DNA of 64,000 nt, taken from the NCBI RefSeq assembly GCF_003319115.1, contig NZ_QOHF01000014.1:1-64000 (forward strand), in the 5' to 3' direction. The notes below the pieces were generated by a model that was given only the letters and a program-made list of their open reading frames with translations, did not search any database and was not told the DNA's origin. Both the position numbers and the translations under genes were made by a program. Shown here one piece after another: positions 49,843 through 58,399 of this stretch (position 1 is the first letter of the stretch; each line of letters begins with the position of its first letter). The DNA comes from Geodermatophilus sp. TF02-6 (lineage in GTDB: Bacteria > Actinomycetota > Actinomycetes > Mycobacteriales > Geodermatophilaceae).

Positions 49843-50235
49843 GTGACCGACGCTGTCGACCCCGCGCTGGCCGAGCAGGTCGTCGCGGAGCTCCGGCGGG
49901 CCGGGGCCCGGTTCGGGTTCGTGCACGGCAGCCGGGCGCGGGGCACGCACCGGCCCGACTCCGACCTCGACGTGGCCGCGTGGTGGGGGCGGAACGCGCC
50001 ACCGTCGTTCGAGGTGGCGTCGCACCTGCCCGCGGACGTCGACCTCATGGTGCTCGACGGCGCTCCCCTGGAGCTGGCCGGACGGGTGGCGCTGGAGGGC
50101 GTCCTCCTCTTCGACGACGACCCACCCGCGCGCGTCCGCTGGCAGGCCACCACCCGCAAGGTCTACCTCGACGAGAAGCCCCGCTTCGACCGTGCGCACC
50201 GCGAGTTCGTGGAGACGGTGCTGCGTGGTGGATGA
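49843..50235 (+). CDS. mntA: MntA-type minimal nucleotidyltransferase (antitoxin)
   Basis: A 130-residue nucleotidyltransferase-fold protein. The signature GSRARGTHRPDSDLDVAAWW matches GSx(R)...DxD of the MNT family, with a third carboxylate likely in DVDLMVLD. In type VII toxin-antitoxin systems MntA inactivates HepT by adding AMP to a Tyr near its active site. GTG 49843, probably leaderless. Its 3' end overlaps the hepT start. Confidence 0.88.
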   Translation: MTDAVDPALAEQVVAELRRAGARFGFVHGSRARGTHRPDSDLDVAAWWGRNAPPSFEVASHLPADVDLMVLDGAPLELAGRVALEGVLLFDDDPPARVRWQATTRKVYLDEKPRFDRAHREFVETVLRGG

Positions 50236-50659
50236 GCTGCGGGTGCACCGGCTGCTCCGCTGGCTGACCGACCGGATCGCCGACCTGTCCGCCGAGGCCG
50301 GCGCGGACGAGCAGCGCCGAGCGGACCCGATGTGGCTGCGTGGCGTGAAATACCTGTTCATCACCGCCGTCGAGGCAGGCATCGACGTCGCTCAGCACGT
50401 GTGCGCCGCCGAGGGGTGGGGGCCGCCGAACACCAACCGCGACGCCATGCTGGTCCTGGCTCGGCACGGGGTGGTGTCGCGCGAGCTGGGGCATCACATG
50501 GCCGACGCCGTCGGCTTCCGCAACGTCCTGGTCCACCGCTACGTCGACGTCGACGATGCCATCGTCGTCACGCAGCTCGGCGAGCTGCACGACCTCCGGG
50601 ACTTCGTCCGGTCCGTCCTGGCCTTCCTCGAGAAGGCCTCAGAGGCCCAGGGCGGATGA
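50225..50659 (+). CDS. hepT: HepT-type (HEPN) ribonuclease toxin
   Basis: A 144-residue all-helical HEPN protein. The catalytic motif RX4HXY is exact: RNVLVHRY (in GFRNVLVHRYVDVD), with the Tyr that MntA can adenylylate. GTG at 50225 or 50228 overlaps mntA by about ten bases. The 3' end overlaps the convergent phosphosugar mutase by 21 bases, so the pair sits tightly between older genes. Normal GC content gives no sign of very recent arrival. Confidence 0.9.
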   Translation: MVDELRVHRLLRWLTDRIADLSAEAGADEQRRADPMWLRGVKYLFITAVEAGIDVAQHVCAAEGWGPPNTNRDAMLVLARHGVVSRELGHHMADAVGFRNVLVHRYVDVDDAIVVTQLGELHDLRDFVRSVLAFLEKASEAQGG

Positions 50660-52252
50660 GGTCTCCGCGCGCAGCCGCTCCAGCTCCTCGGCCCCCCGGC
50701 GCCGGGCCGCGGTCACGTCGCCCGCCACCGGGACGACGGCCTCCAGGTAGGCCTTGAGCTTGGGCTCGGTGCCGCTGGGCCGCACGATCACCCGCACCCC
50801 GTCGCCGGCCAGCCGGACGGCGTCCACGGCCGGCGTCCCGTCGAGCAGGTCGGCGAACGCCACCCCGCGGCCGAGGAGACACACGGGCGGCGCCGACCGC
50901 AGCTGCGCCATCGCCGCCGCGATCCGGGAGAGGTCCGACACCCGCACCGACAGCTGCCCGGTGACGAACAGCCCGTGCTCGACAGCCAGCTCGTCGAGCC
51001 GGTCGAGCAGCGTGCGACCGGACGCCTCGAGCTCCGCGGCCAGCAGCGCGACGGCGAGCGCGGCGGAGATGCCGTCCTTGTCGCGCACCACCTCCGGGGC
51101 GACCGCGTAGCCCAGCGCCTCCTCGTAGCCGAAGACCAACGGCTCGTCGGCCGTGCCGGCACGGACGATCCACTTGAACCCGGTCGGCGTCTCGGCGTAC
51201 CGGACGCCGTGCGCCGCGGCCAGCGCACCCACCAGCGAGCCGCTGACCAGGGACGCCGCGTACGTCCCCCGCACTCCGCGGCGCAGCAGCCAGTCGGCCA
51301 GCAACGCGCCCACCTCGTCGCCGGTGAGCTGCCGACCGCCGCAGACCACCGAGCAGCGGTCGGCGTCGGGGTCCTCGGCGACGGCGACGTCGGCGGCGAC
51401 CCGCGCGGCCAGCGCGGTCAGCAGGTCGACCGCGCCGGGCTCCTCCGGGTTGGGGAAGGCGACCGTCGGGAACGCCGGGTCGGGCTGCTCCTGCTCGGGC
51501 ACGCCCACCGGCGGGGCGAACCCGGCCGCGGCGAAGACGGAACGTGTCGTCGCCGCCCCGACCCCGTGCATCGCGCTGTAGGCGACGACGAGGCGGTCGC
51601 GGCCGGGCACCCGGGCGGATCCCAGCGCCCGCACGACGGCGTCGACGTAGTCGGCCTCGACGTCGTCCCCGAGGGTCAGCCAGTCGTCGGACGTCGGTAC
51701 CTCGCGGGCCGGGCCGACCCCCGCGATGGCCGCCTCGATCTCCCGGTCGGCCGGCGGCACCAGCTGGGCGCCGTCGCCGAGGTAGACCTTGTAGCCGTTG
51801 TCGCCGGGCGGGTTGTGGCTGGCGGTCACCACCACCCCGGCCGCGCAGCCCAGGTGCCGGACGGCGAAGGCCAGCACCGGCGTCGGCAGCGGCCGCGGCA
51901 GCACCTGGACGGCGAACCCGGCCCCGGTCAGCACCTGCGCCGAGACCCGGGCGAACTCGTCGGAGCGGCGGCGGGCGTCGAACCCGATGACGACGCCGTC
52001 CCCGGCGTGCCCGGCGTCGGCCAGCCACCGGCCCAGGCCGGCCGCGGCCCGGGTGACCACGGCGGCGTTCATCCCGGCGGGCCCGGCCCGCAGCGGCCCG
52101 CGCAGCCCGGCGGTGCCGAAGGTCAGCGGCCCGGCGAACCGGCGCTCGAGCTCGGCGGTGTTCTCCGCCTCGATGAGCGCCTCGATCTCGGCGCGGTCGC
52201 CGGGGTGCGGATCGGCGTCGGCCCAGTCGCGGGCCGTCTCCAGGATGCTCAT
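50639..52252 (-). CDS. Phosphosugar mutase (PMM/PGM alpha-D-phosphohexomutase family)
   Basis: A 537-residue phosphomutase. The phosphoserine loop VVTASHNPPGDNGYKVY (S145), the metal motif EDPDADRCSV, the sugar loop FGYEEALGY and the phosphate-binding RPSGTEPKLKAY are intact. The length and position beside punA match mycobacterial PmmB. In a nucleoside cluster it may act as the phosphopentomutase, turning (deoxy)ribose-1-phosphate into the 5-phosphate needed by deoC; no other deoB-like gene is in the window. ATG 52252 overlaps the epimerase stop by ATGA. Confidence 0.92.
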   Translation of the reverse strand: MSILETARDWADADPHPGDRAEIEALIEAENTAELERRFAGPLTFGTAGLRGPLRAGPAGMNAAVVTRAAAGLGRWLADAGHAGDGVVIGFDARRRSDEFARVSAQVLTGAGFAVQVLPRPLPTPVLAFAVRHLGCAAGVVVTASHNPPGDNGYKVYLGDGAQLVPPADREIEAAIAGVGPAREVPTSDDWLTLGDDVEADYVDAVVRALGSARVPGRDRLVVAYSAMHGVGAATTRSVFAAAGFAPPVGVPEQEQPDPAFPTVAFPNPEEPGAVDLLTALAARVAADVAVAEDPDADRCSVVCGGRQLTGDEVGALLADWLLRRGVRGTYAASLVSGSLVGALAAAHGVRYAETPTGFKWIVRAGTADEPLVFGYEEALGYAVAPEVVRDKDGISAALAVALLAAELEASGRTLLDRLDELAVEHGLFVTGQLSVRVSDLSRIAAAMAQLRSAPPVCLLGRGVAFADLLDGTPAVDAVRLAGDGVRVIVRPSGTEPKLKAYLEAVVPVAGDVTAARRRGAEELERLRAETSSALGL

Positions 52253-53115
52253 CCGTCGGCTCCGCTGCCCGGTGCGGCCTCCGGGAGCAGCGCCGTCCGC
52301 GTCTCGAACCGGTCGGCGTCGAACTCCGCGGTCGTGTACTCGCCGCCGACCCGGGCGTGCACCGGGTCGGTCGGGTCGGGCTCGCCGTGCACCTCGACCA
52401 GCGCGTCGGCGAAGACCTCGGCGTCGTCGGCCGGGTCGTAGCCGAGGGCCCGGGCGGTGGTGAGGTCCCACCAGTTGCGGGTGTTGGCCGACACCCCCCA
52501 GACGACGGCGAAGCCGGGCGCCGGCGCCCGCAGCGCGGCGTCGACCAGCGACACCTGGTCGCCGGGGGAGAGCCAGGTGGCCAGCTGCCGGGTCGTCGTC
52601 GGCTCGGGGAAGGCGCTGCCGATGCGCAGGCAGACGACGTCCAGGCCGTACCGGTCGGCGTAGAGCGAGCCGAGCGCCTCGGCCGCCACCTTGGAGACGC
52701 CGTAGTAGGTGTCCGGCCGCGGCGGCGCGTCCTCCTCGCGCAGCAGCCCCTCGGCCGGCCGCGGCGTGAACCCGGTGGCGTGGTTGCTCGACGCCAGCAC
52801 CACGCGGGGGACGCCGGCCCGCCGCGCCGCCTCCAGCACGCAGTAGGTGCCCTCGATGTTGGCGTGCGAGACCGCCGCCCAGGTCGACTCCCCGCAGACG
52901 CCGGCCAGGTGCACGACCGCGGCGGCACCGGAGACGGCGTCCAGCACCGCGGCCAGGTCGGTGACGTCGGCGACGACCTGCTCCTCGCCCGGCCGGGTGT
53001 CCACGATCGGGACGACGTCCAGCGAGCGCACCGCCCAGCCCCGCTCGGGCAGCCCGCCGCGCAGCACCGTGCCGATCCGCCCGGCCGCGCCGGTCAGCAG
53101 CACCGGCCCGCTCAC
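52249..53115 (-). CDS. NAD-dependent epimerase/dehydratase, uronate-dehydrogenase-like
   Basis: A 288-residue extended SDR protein. The NAD motif [14 protein letters not shown], a central [13 protein letters not shown], the catalytic Ser/Tyr/Lys set ([20 protein letters not shown]) and [11 protein letters not shown] plus ATWLSPGDQ follow the pattern of uronate dehydrogenases. It could equally act on another sugar. It overlaps both neighbours (GTGA with punA, ATGA with the mutase), so it is made together with two nucleoside enzymes. Confidence 0.83.
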   Translation of the reverse strand: MSGPVLLTGAAGRIGTVLRGGLPERGWAVRSLDVVPIVDTRPGEEQVVADVTDLAAVLDAVSGAAAVVHLAGVCGESTWAAVSHANIEGTYCVLEAARRAGVPRVVLASSNHATGFTPRPAEGLLREEDAPPRPDTYYGVSKVAAEALGSLYADRYGLDVVCLRIGSAFPEPTTTRQLATWLSPGDQVSLVDAALRAPAPGFAVVWGVSANTRNWWDLTTARALGYDPADDAEVFADALVEVHGEPDPTDPVHARVGGEYTTAEFDADRFETRTALLPEAAPGSGADG

Positions 53116-53921
53116 GGCAGCCGCCCGACGAACTCGACCAGGAACTCGCCCAGCCGCCCGGCCGCGGCCTTGCCGGCGGCCAGCACCTCCTGGTGGTCGA
53201 GCGCCTCACCGGTGATGCCGGCCGCGGCGTTGGTCACCATCGACAGCCCCACCACCTCCAGGCCGGCGGCGCGGGCGGCGATCGACTCCAGCGCCGTCGA
53301 CATGCCCACCAGGTCGGCGCCGAGGGCGCGCAGCATGCGGATCTCGGCCGGCGTCTCGTAGTGCGGCCCGGGCAGCGCGGCGTAGACGCCCTCGGTCAGC
53401 GTCGGGTCGATCTCGCGCGCGAGCGACCGCAGCCGCGCCGAGTAGAGGTCGGTGAGGTCGACGAACGTGGCGCCGACCAGGGGTGAGCGGGCGGTCAGGT
53501 TCAGGTGGTCGCTGATCAGCACCGCCTGGCCGACCCGGTGCTCCGGGGCCAGCCCGCCGGCGGCGTTGGTGAGGACGACGGTGCGCACCCCGGCCGCGGC
53601 CGCCGTCCGGACCCCGTGCACGACCGGCTCGACGCCCCGGCCCTCGTAGAGGTGGGTGCGGCCGAGGAAGAGCAGCACGCGGCGCCCGCCGACCCGCACC
53701 GAGCGGACCTCGCCGCCGTGGCCCACCGCGGTCGGCGCGACGAAGCCGGGCAGCTCGCTGACGGCGACGCTGCCCGTCGCGGGGCCGAAGGCGTCGGCGG
53801 CCGGCGCCCACCCCGACCCCATGACGACGGCCACCTCGTGCCCGTCGCCGAGCGCGGTGGTGAGGTCGTCGGCCGCCCGGGCGGCGAGGTCTGCGGAGTC
53901 GGTCACGGGGGGCTCGCTCAC
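53112..53921 (-). CDS. Purine-nucleoside phosphorylase (trimeric type)
   Basis: A 269-residue PNP of the trimeric family (PunA/DeoD of mycobacteria), releasing purine bases and (deoxy)ribose-1-phosphate. The phosphate site [21 protein letters not shown] and GRTHLYEG, the base site Glu in [13 protein letters not shown] and VTNAAAGI are present. GTG 53921 lies 6 bases from a -10 box. It leads the operon punA-SDR-mutase. Confidence 0.93.
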   Translation of the reverse strand: MSEPPVTDSADLAARAADDLTTALGDGHEVAVVMGSGWAPAADAFGPATGSVAVSELPGFVAPTAVGHGGEVRSVRVGGRRVLLFLGRTHLYEGRGVEPVVHGVRTAAAAGVRTVVLTNAAGGLAPEHRVGQAVLISDHLNLTARSPLVGATFVDLTDLYSARLRSLAREIDPTLTEGVYAALPGPHYETPAEIRMLRALGADLVGMSTALESIAARAAGLEVVGLSMVTNAAAGITGEALDHQEVLAAGKAAAGRLGEFLVEFVGRLP

Positions 53922-53927
53922 GCACGG

Positions 53928-53933
53928 ACGCTA
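53928..53933 (-). promoter_or_regulatory. -10 element (TAGCGT) of the PNP operon
   Basis: TAGCGT on the minus strand, 6 bases upstream of GTG 53921. Confidence 0.6.
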
Positions 53934-54052
53934 ACCCAGCGCACCGAGGCCGACCCACGTCTGCCGGCGGCACGAGGGCACACCGACCCCAGCAGCCCCG
54001 CGGCGGGCGTGTCCTCCGGAGCCGCGGACGGCGCGGGTCCGAACCTGTCCCG

Positions 54053-55537
54053 GTGCAGCGCATCGACATCGACGGCGTCCCGGTCTTCGCCGCGGAGGGC
54101 TCGGGGCGGACCACCGCCGTCCTGGTCTTCGGTGTCGGGCTGCGCGACGAGACCTTCGCGATCACCGAGGTCACCCACCTCGTCGAGCACCTGGCGATGA
54201 GCGCGCTGCCCCGCACCCACCTGCGCTGCGACGCGGTCACCGACGTGGACACCACGACCTTCTCCGCGACCGGCCGGCCCGAGGCCGTGGGCGCCTTCCT
54301 CGAGGGGATCTGCCGCGCGCTGGGCGACCTGCCGACCGAGCGGATGGACCTCGAGGTCGGCGTCCTGCAGGCGGAGGGCTGCGCCAGGGGGTACTCCACC
54401 CTCGGCGCGCTGTGGGCCGCCCGCTTCGGCCTGGCCGGCCCCGGGCTGGTCGGCGCCGACGGGCCCGGCCCGGAGTACCTCACCGAGGAGACCGTGCGGG
54501 GCCACGCCCGCCGGTGGTTCGTCCGGGGCAACGCCGCGCTGTGGTGCTCCGGCCCGCTGCCGGCCGGGCTGCGGCTGCCGCTGCCGCCCGGCCCCCGTCC
54601 CGTCCGGGTCGTCCCGCCGGCCCGGCCGCAGACCGGCCCGGTGTGGACGGCGGGGCACGGCGGCGTCGGCCTGCTGCTCACCTGCGGCGGGGCGGGCGAC
54701 CCGGCGCTGCGCGTCGGCGTCGACGTGCTCGAGCGGCGGCTGCGGGACGCCGCGCGGCACGCCCGCGGCCTGAGCTACGCCGTCGACTCGCGAGCCCTGG
54801 AGCTCTCCGCCGACCGGCGGGAGGTCGCCGTCGTCGTCGACGCGCGGCAGGGCTGCGAGGGCGCGGTGGCCGGCCTGCTCTGGCAGGCCTACGCGCAGCT
54901 GTGCGAGCAGGGCCCGACCGAGGCCGAGCTGGCGCACGCGGTGGCCGGCTTCGCGGAGGAGCTGGACGACGAGCGTGCCGTCGCCGAGTCGGAACTGGCC
55001 GACGCCGCCTACTGCGCGGTCAGCGGGCTGCCGTTCCGCCCGGTGGGGGAGGTCCTGGCGGGCTGGCGGACGACGACCGCCGAGCGGGTGGCCGCGGCGC
55101 TGCGCGACACGTGGGCCACGGCGATCCTCTCCGTGCCCGGGGACGCCGGCTACGACGGCCCCGGCGACCCGGTGCAGTGGCGCCCGGCCTGCGGCGTGCA
55201 CACCTCCCTGCCCGCGGGGGAGACCTTCCGGCCGTCGCCCCTGGCGCGGCTGTTCGACCGGCAGCGCCGGGTCGCCCTCGTGGTCGGCGACCGGGAGCTG
55301 GCCTCCCGGGACGCCGACGGCGACGTCCACCGCATCCCGTGGGAGCTCGTCGAGGCCGCGCTGCCCACCGCGGACGGCCGCGCGGCCCTCGTCGTCGGCC
55401 GGGAGCGCTGCGGCGTGTTCGTGGACGAGGAGCGCTTCGGCCGCCGGGCCGTCGCGGCCGTGCGCGCCCGCGTGCCGGCCGACCGGTGGCTGCTCCGCCC
55501 GGCCGCGCGGGAGGGCGCGCTGGTCCCGGCGACCTGA
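54053..55537 (+). CDS. M16 peptidase-like protein
   Basis: A 494-residue protein with the inverted zinc motif HXXEH in VTHLVEHLAMSAL (about residues 42-46) and a plausible downstream Glu near ERMDLEVGVLQAEG. A second, noncatalytic M16-like half follows (VGVDVLERRLRDAARHARGLSYAV). It is shorter and more diverged than typical processing-peptidase-type M16 proteins, so activity is uncertain. There is no signal peptide. GTG 54053. It is divergent from punA; about 360 bases of repeats separate it from the next gene. Confidence 0.75.
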   Translation: MQRIDIDGVPVFAAEGSGRTTAVLVFGVGLRDETFAITEVTHLVEHLAMSALPRTHLRCDAVTDVDTTTFSATGRPEAVGAFLEGICRALGDLPTERMDLEVGVLQAEGCARGYSTLGALWAARFGLAGPGLVGADGPGPEYLTEETVRGHARRWFVRGNAALWCSGPLPAGLRLPLPPGPRPVRVVPPARPQTGPVWTAGHGGVGLLLTCGGAGDPALRVGVDVLERRLRDAARHARGLSYAVDSRALELSADRREVAVVVDARQGCEGAVAGLLWQAYAQLCEQGPTEAELAHAVAGFAEELDDERAVAESELADAAYCAVSGLPFRPVGEVLAGWRTTTAERVAAALRDTWATAILSVPGDAGYDGPGDPVQWRPACGVHTSLPAGETFRPSPLARLFDRQRRVALVVGDRELASRDADGDVHRIPWELVEAALPTADGRAALVVGRERCGVFVDEERFGRRAVAAVRARVPADRWLLRPAAREGALVPAT

Positions 55538-55896
55538 CCGCCGGCCGCCGGGGCAGGCGGCGGCCACCTCTCAGGGGCCCGCTGGCCTCCCTGCAGGGTC
55601 CCGCCGCGAGCGTGCGAGTGGCGGGGGGCAGGGAGGTCCTCTTCCGAGGCGTGGGGAGAGAGGTGTGGCCCCCTTGCAGGTAGAAGGACCCCCTCCTGCC
55701 CACCCCTCGCACGCTCGGGGCGGTGCCCGGGAGGGGGCCTGGCGCGAGCTCGCGAGCGGTGGGGGGCAAGCGGCCACCTCTCAGGGGCCCGCGCCGAGCT
55801 CGCGAGGCGTGGGAAGAGAGGTGTGGCCCCCTTGCAGGGTCCCGCCGAGAGCTTGCGAGCGGTGGGGGGCAAGGGGGTCCTCTTAGACTCCCCGAG
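55538..55896. repeat. Cluster of family A repeats with a duplicated flanking block
   Basis: Noncoding, 359 bases. Three family A hairpins have outer stems 55586-55594/55628-55636, 55689-55696/55730-55737 and 55827-55835/55869-55877, each with a different but paired sequence. Between them, a 21-bp block (55561-55581 and 55771-55791) and a block containing AGAGAGGTGTGGCCCCCTTG (near 55656 and 55813) occur twice, so a larger unit has been duplicated. The promoter of the next gene begins right after the last hairpin. Confidence 0.8.
55884..55889 (+). promoter_or_regulatory. -10 element (TAGACT) of the YbdK-type ligase
   Basis: TAGACT lies 7 bases before GTG 55897 and 6 bases after the last repeat arm. 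Confidence 0.65.
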
Positions 55897-57102
55897 GTGG
55901 AGATCCCCTTCCGCTCCTCCGAACGCGCCAGCCTCGGCGTCGAGTGGGAGCTGCAGCTGGTCGACCTGCAGACCCGGCAGCTGACCGCCGGCGCCGTCGA
56001 GATCCTCGAGGAGATCCGCCCCGAGGACGCCGCCGAGCACCCCAGGGCCAAGCACGAGCTGCTGCAGTCGACCATCGAGATCATCACCGGCATCTGCACC
56101 ACCGTCGCCGAGGCCAAGGCCGACCTGGCCGGCACCCTCGCCGAGGTGCGGGCCGTCGCCGCCCGCCGCGGCCTGGGCCTGATGTGCGCCGGCACCCACC
56201 CGATCACCGACTGGCAGACCCAGCAGATATCGCCCAAGGAGCGCTACCACCGGCTCGTCGAGCAGATGCAGTGGCTGGCCCGCCGGTTGCAGATCTTCGG
56301 GGTGCACGTGCACGTCGGCGTGCGGGCGCCGGAGAAGGCCATCCCGATCGTCAACGCGCTCACCCAGTTCGTGCCGCACTTCCTGGCGCTGTCGGCGTCG
56401 TCCCCGTACTGGGTCGGCTGCGACACCGGCCTGGCCTCGGCCCGGTCGAAGGTGTTCGAGGGGATGCCGACCGCCGGGCTGCCCTACCAGCTGTCGGGTT
56501 GGGACCGCTTCGAGCAGTACATGGAGACGCTCATCTCCACGCACGCCATCGAGAGCGTGCGCGAGGTGTGGTGGGACATCCGCCCGCACCCGGACTTCGG
56601 CACCGTCGAGCTGCGCATCTGCGACGGGCTGCCCACCCTCGACGAGATCGGCGCGGTGGCCGCCCTCTCGCAGTGCCTGGTCGAGCAGTTCGACACCCAG
56701 CTCGACCGCGGCTACACCCTGCCGACGCCGGCCGGCTGGGTGCTGCGGGAGAACAAGTGGCGGGCGGCCCGCTACGGCCTGGACGCCGAGATCGTGGTCG
56801 ACGAGAAGGGCACCGTGCAGCCGGTCCGCCAGGCGATCACCGACCTGGTGGAGGACCTCGAGCCCACCGCCCGGCGGCTCGGGTGCGCGGCCGAGCTGGC
56901 CGACGTGGAGCGGATCCTCGCCGTCGGCGCCTCCTACGAGCGGCAGCGGGCGGTCGCGCTGGAGCACGACGGCGACCTGCGCGCCGTCGTCGACAGCCTG
57001 CTGGCCGAGCTGCGCGACGGCCTCCCCTCCAGCGGGCCCGCGGACCGTCCGCCGGGGCCGGTGCCCGGCCCGGCCGACTGCGCCGGGGGCCACGCCGCAT
57101 GA
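55897..57102 (+). CDS. Carboxylate-amine ligase, YbdK / GCS2 family
   Basis: A 401-residue member of the glutamate-cysteine ligase 2 family. The start VEIPFRSSERASLGVEWELQLVD is typical, with AKHELLQSTIEIITGIC, the FGVHVHVGV stretch and VWWDIRPHPDFGTVELRICD forming the metal and ATP site. Such proteins have weak glutamate-cysteine ligase activity; the natural substrate is unclear. The ORF extends upstream through repeats, but the -10 box at 55884 fixes the GTG 55897 start. It is followed after 10 bases by an M20 amidohydrolase. Confidence 0.9.
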   Translation: MEIPFRSSERASLGVEWELQLVDLQTRQLTAGAVEILEEIRPEDAAEHPRAKHELLQSTIEIITGICTTVAEAKADLAGTLAEVRAVAARRGLGLMCAGTHPITDWQTQQISPKERYHRLVEQMQWLARRLQIFGVHVHVGVRAPEKAIPIVNALTQFVPHFLALSASSPYWVGCDTGLASARSKVFEGMPTAGLPYQLSGWDRFEQYMETLISTHAIESVREVWWDIRPHPDFGTVELRICDGLPTLDEIGAVAALSQCLVEQFDTQLDRGYTLPTPAGWVLRENKWRAARYGLDAEIVVDEKGTVQPVRQAITDLVEDLEPTARRLGCAAELADVERILAVGASYERQRAVALEHDGDLRAVVDSLLAELRDGLPSSGPADRPPGPVPGPADCAGGHAA

Positions 57103-57112
57103 GGCCGGCTGC

Positions 57113-58360
57113 ATGACGCGGTTCCCGGAGGAGCTGGGGACGGCGGTCGACGAGTGGGTCGCCGAGCGGCACCAGCAGCTGGTCGCCGTCCGCCGGCACC
57201 TGCACGCCCACCCCGAGCTGGCCTTCGCCGAGTTCGAGACGACGTCCTTCCTCGAGCAGCGGCTGCGCGCCGACGGCCTGGACCCCAAGCGGCTGCCCAC
57301 CGGCACCGGGCTGCTCGTCGAGGTCGGGTCGGGGGAGCCGGTCGTGGTGCTGCGCGCCGACATCGACGCGCTGCCGCTGCCCGACCTCAAGGACGTCCCC
57401 TACGCGTCCACCCGCGAGGGCCTGTGCCACGCCTGCGGGCACGACGTGCACACCGCCGTCGTCCTCGGGGCGGCGCTGGCCCTCGCCACCCTCGACGGCC
57501 TGCCCGGCACCGCGCGCTGCGTCTTCCAGCCGGCCGAGGAGACCGTGCCCGGCGGCGCCACCGAGGTGGTCGCCGCCGGGGGGCTGGCCGGCGCCTCCCG
57601 CGCCTTCGCGCTGCACTGCGACCCCTCCATCCCGGCCGGCACCGTCGGCCTGCGCACCGGGGCGATCACCGCCGCCTGCGACCGGATGGACGTCACCCTC
57701 ACCGGCCCCGGCGGGCACACCGCCCGTCCCCAGCTCACCGTCGACCTGGTCGACGCCCTGGGCCGGCTGATCACCGACCTGCCGTCCCTGCTCTCCCGGC
57801 AGGTCGACCCGCGGGCCGGCATGTCCCTGGTGTGGGGCGCGGTCAACGCCGGGGTCGCGGCCAACGCCATCCCGCAGCGCGGCTCGCTGCGCGGCACCGT
57901 GCGGGTGCTCGACCGGGACATGTGGCAGGAGGCCGAGGCGGTGCTGCGCTCGCTGGTCGAGCGGGTGGCCGCCACCACCGGCGCGGGGGTGCAGGTCGAC
58001 TACGTGCGCGGCGTCCCCCCGGTGGTCAACGACCCGCGGGCGGTCGCGCTGCTGCGCTCGGCGACGCTGGAGACGGTCGGCAGCGACGGGCTGCGGCTGT
58101 CCCCGCAGAGCATGGGCGGGGAGGACTTCGGCTGGTTCGCCGACGTGCTGCCCATCGCGCTGGCCCGGCTGGGCACCCACGGCGGCGGCGCCCCGCTGGA
58201 CCTGCACCGGGGCACCTTCGACGTCGACGAGCGGGCGATCGGGGTGGGCGTGCGGCTGCTGGCCCGCGCCGCCCTGCACTCGCTGTCCGCCGACGCCGGC
58301 GGCGCGCCGCCCGGGCCTCCGCCGCACCCCGGCCGTTCCGGTCCCGGCGGTCGTCGGTAG
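57113..58360 (+). CDS. M20-family amidohydrolase (AmiA/AmiB, hippuricase-like)
   Basis: A 415-residue zinc amidohydrolase. Metal ligands are in LCHACGHDVHTAVVLG, FQPAEETVPGG and ALHCDPSIPAG; MGGEDFGWF is the second-metal region and VTLTGPGGHTARP the dimerisation-domain His. Members cleave N-acyl amino acids; in mycobacteria two such genes (amiA1/amiB1) sit beside the PNP gene, as here at short distance. It ends in a Pro/Gly-rich tail. Confidence 0.92.
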   Translation: MTRFPEELGTAVDEWVAERHQQLVAVRRHLHAHPELAFAEFETTSFLEQRLRADGLDPKRLPTGTGLLVEVGSGEPVVVLRADIDALPLPDLKDVPYASTREGLCHACGHDVHTAVVLGAALALATLDGLPGTARCVFQPAEETVPGGATEVVAAGGLAGASRAFALHCDPSIPAGTVGLRTGAITAACDRMDVTLTGPGGHTARPQLTVDLVDALGRLITDLPSLLSRQVDPRAGMSLVWGAVNAGVAANAIPQRGSLRGTVRVLDRDMWQEAEAVLRSLVERVAATTGAGVQVDYVRGVPPVVNDPRAVALLRSATLETVGSDGLRLSPQSMGGEDFGWFADVLPIALARLGTHGGGAPLDLHRGTFDVDERAIGVGVRLLARAALHSLSADAGGAPPGPPPHPGRSGPGGRR

Positions 58361-58399
58361 AGACTGGCGCCCACCACCGACGACCCGGGGAGCCCGACG

